Assembly (NCBI GenBank): GCA_902826695.1 | Contig: CADEFU010000007.1 | Span: forward strand, 124,001-188,000 | DNA from: an uncultured Alphaproteobacteria bacterium | Lineage (GTDB): Bacteria; Pseudomonadota; Alphaproteobacteria; Micropepsales; Micropepsaceae | DNA: 64,000 bases | Direction: 5' to 3' | In this document: piece by piece, positions 63,101 through 64,000 of the stretch | How positions within the stretch are numbered: position 1 is the stretch's first letter | Layout of the letters: every line of letters starts with the position of its first letter | Notes under the pieces: model-generated | The model's input: only the letters and a program-made list of their open reading frames with translations | Database searches by the model: none | What the model was told of the DNA's origin: nothing | Position numbers and translations under genes: made by a program

Positions 63101-63910
63101 CGACTTGATCGCACCGGCCGCCCGGTCGCCGATCTTCAGGAAGCTCATCAAGCCCGACGACTTGCCGCCGCCCGACAATTTCTCGTTAGCCCCGCGCAGC
63201 GCCGAGAAGTTCGACCCCGTGCCCGAGCCATACTTGAAGAGGCGCGCTTCGCGCACCCAGAGGTCCATGATCCCGCCTTCATTCACGAGATCGTCCTGGA
63301 TGCCTTGAATGAAGCACGCATGCGGCTGCGGATGCTCGTAAGAGCTCGCCGACGCCGTCAGCTCACCGGTCCAGTGATCGACATAATGGTGGCCTTGCGC
63401 GGGACCATCGATCCCATAAGCCCAATGCAGACCCGTGTTGAACCATTGCGGGCTGTTCGGCGCCGCCATTTGGGCCGCCAGCATGTAGCGCATCTCGTCG
63501 AAGAACGCGCGCGCATCGCTCTCTTCGTCGAAGTAGCCGCCCTTCCAACCCCAATACGTCCACGTACCGGCCAAACGATCAAACACCTGCCGCGCGCTCG
63601 ACTCGCCGACAGCCTTGGGCGCGTCCTTCACCTTCTTGAGCGCAGCTTCATCCGGCGCGTGCCGCCACAGCCATTCCGGCACCTTGTCTTCTGCGACGGG
63701 CTTCAGCTTCGCAGCGATGCCGGCCTTGCGAAAATACTTTTGCGCGAGAACGTCGGAAGCAACCTGGCTCCAGCTCGCCGGCACCTCGATGCCTTCTTGG
63801 CGGAACACGACTGAGCCATCCGGATTGCGGATCTCGCTCGCTGTCGTGCGGAACGCGATTCCTTCGTATGCCGATTGGCCTTCCTGGGTGAAGACGCGGT
63901 CGATGCGCAT
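60200..63910 (-). CDS. nrdJ: Vitamin B12-dependent (class II) ribonucleotide reductase
   Basis: 1236 residues. Reduces ribonucleotides to deoxyribonucleotides with adenosylcobalamin, so it works with or without oxygen. Seen: the substrate motif in [20 protein letters not shown] with the radical-pair Cys476, the start region [20 protein letters not shown], the finger loop [20 protein letters not shown], and a C-terminal Cys-rich tail ([18 protein letters not shown] and DSCGTTTGC) that reloads electrons. Length and ends match alphaproteobacterial NrdJ. GAGGGG lies about 11 nt before the ATG at 63910. No cobalamin riboswitch was recognised in the remaining 90 nt. Confidence 0.96.
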   Translation of the reverse strand: MRIDRVFTQEGQSAYEGIAFRTTASEIRNPDGSVVFRQEGIEVPASWSQVASDVLAQKYFRKAGIAAKLKPVAEDKVPEWLWRHAPDEAALKKVKDAPKAVGESSARQVFDRLAGTWTYWGWKGGYFDEESDARAFFDEMRYMLAAQMAAPNSPQWFNTGLHWAYGIDGPAQGHHYVDHWTGELTASASSYEHPQPHACFIQGIQDDLVNEGGIMDLWVREARLFKYGSGTGSNFSALRGANEKLSGGGKSSGLMSFLKIGDRAAGAIKSGGTTRRAAKMVIVDADHPDIELFIDWKVKEEQKVAALVAGSKLLNKHLNLIIKACVNCSADGDACFDPLQNPALKREIKAARKAQIPDNAVQRAIHFARQGYEAIDIPVLDTDWDGEAYYTVSGQNSNNTVRVNDAFLRAVETDSEWNLTRRTDGKLHKTVKARDLWGKIAEAAWQCADPGLQFHTTINDWHTCPASGDIRASNPCSEYMFLDDTACNLASLNLLAFRKDDGKGGKVFDVAAYEHAVRLWTIVLEVSVMMAQFPSKEIAQLSYEYRTLGLGYANIGGLLMTSGIAYDSQQGRAVAGALAALMTGASYATSAAMARELGAFKGYAKNAEHMLRVIRNHRRAAYGAVDGYEKVSIKPVPLNAMDMPASGFEGLVDRARASWDEALSQGALYGYRNAQSTVIAPTGTIGLVMDCDTTGIEPDFALVKFKKLAGGGYFKIINQSVPEALRVLGYTSAQSDAIINYAVGRGTLKGATGVNHEWLKVKGFTDKELEAVEASLSTAFDISFVFNRWTLGDEFCTKTLGIPVERLDAPDFNLLLEIGFTKADIDQANLFCCGAMTLEGAPHLKDEHLPVFDCANPCGKLGKRSLSVDSHILMLAAAQPFISGAISKTINMPNLATVKDCADAYMKSWKLALKANALYRDGSKLSQPLASSILASDDEDDDLLDTLPEMASGARASALAERIVERIVEITKRDREKLPHRRKGYTQKATVGGHKVYLRTGEYDDGRIGEIFIDMHKEGAAFRSLMNNFAIAISIGLQYGVPLDEFVEAFTFTRFEPAGMVTGNEAIKNATSILDYVFRELAVSYLGRHDLAHVVPGDSEIGGGDGEGKRPAAPAQNTARIVSAGLVRGQIPQQLMVVEGGAAVKIDPAQMMLATASEMALDVAARRTATNPVAQAIEVVEREVTMSTATLRARKVAEARIKGYEGDACGNCGNFTLVRNGTCLKCDSCGTTTGCS

Positions 63911-64000
63911 GTACGTGAAGCCCCTCTAGTGCCCTTGGGTGATCAACTTCCCCGTTGAGCAAAGGCTTCTCGGATCGTTTGGGACCTTAGGTGCCGCGCG

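Noticed and set aside
60521..63814. 1097-codon plus-strand open frame opposite nrdJ
   Set aside because: Arg/His-rich translation without motifs; the minus strand encodes an unmistakable ribonucleotide reductase.
63911..64000. Cobalamin riboswitch in front of nrdJ
   Set aside because: Looked for because the enzyme is B12-dependent; no B12-box-like sequence is visible in the 90 nt available.

Overview
The window is a high-GC chromosomal segment from an alphaproteobacterium. The strongest evidence is the run SPOR protein, nagZ, scpA, scpB, tatA, tatB, tatC, serS, surE, pcm, M23/LysM protein, yajC, secD, a typical alphaproteobacterial order with several 4-nt start/stop overlaps. A class II (B12-dependent) ribonucleotide reductase, an fds-type formate dehydrogenase and a glutathione-dependent formaldehyde dehydrogenase fit that. 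I cannot name a genus or family. I saw no rRNA, tRNA, CRISPR array or intact insertion sequence.

Layout. (1) 1-4199: NAD-linked molybdenum formate dehydrogenase on the minus strand (fdsG, fdsB, fdsA; fdsA runs off the left edge), with an oppositely oriented NTF2-like gene wedged between fdsB and fdsA. (2) 4347-7056: small exported or membrane proteins of unknown role and an orphan phage small-terminase-like gene. (3) 7552-20040: an accessory island of membrane-tethered serine hydrolases, two imidazolonepropionase-like amidohydrolases, two AraC regulators with membrane N-termini, an S41-like protease and three overlapping small exported proteins. Short DNA repeats are shared between the 5' regions of several island genes. 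(4) 20364-23025: a VOC protein, a MAPEG protein and class III alcohol dehydrogenase. (5) 23124-42450: the most striking region. A 3791-residue secreted protein holds two complete animal-type heme peroxidase units plus three RTX blocks. Its dedicated type I secretion ABC transporter and HlyD adaptor lie just upstream on the same strand. Divergently, across a 1.16-kb non-coding region, lie an exported multicopper oxidase and a SCO1/SenC-cytochrome c fusion. This resembles the equipment of bacteria that oxidise Mn(II) or halides outside the cell. (6) 42447-59736: housekeeping genes (erpA-like, dgt, SPOR, nagZ, scpAB, tatABC, serS, surE, pcm, M23, speD, DUF815 ATPase, yajC, secD), with a parDE toxin-antitoxin pair inserted between surE and pcm. 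argS is not found next to dgt and secF is not found next to secD. (7) 59751-63910: a small unknown gene and nrdJ.

Working model (inference): the region 5 proteins form an extracellular/periplasmic oxidation module. The ABC transporter and HlyD, with a TolC-type channel encoded elsewhere, would export the double peroxidase, whose RTX blocks fold on calcium outside the cell. The multicopper oxidase would be loaded with copper by the SCO domain, and the cytochrome c domain would exchange electrons with the respiratory chain. The substrate is unknown.
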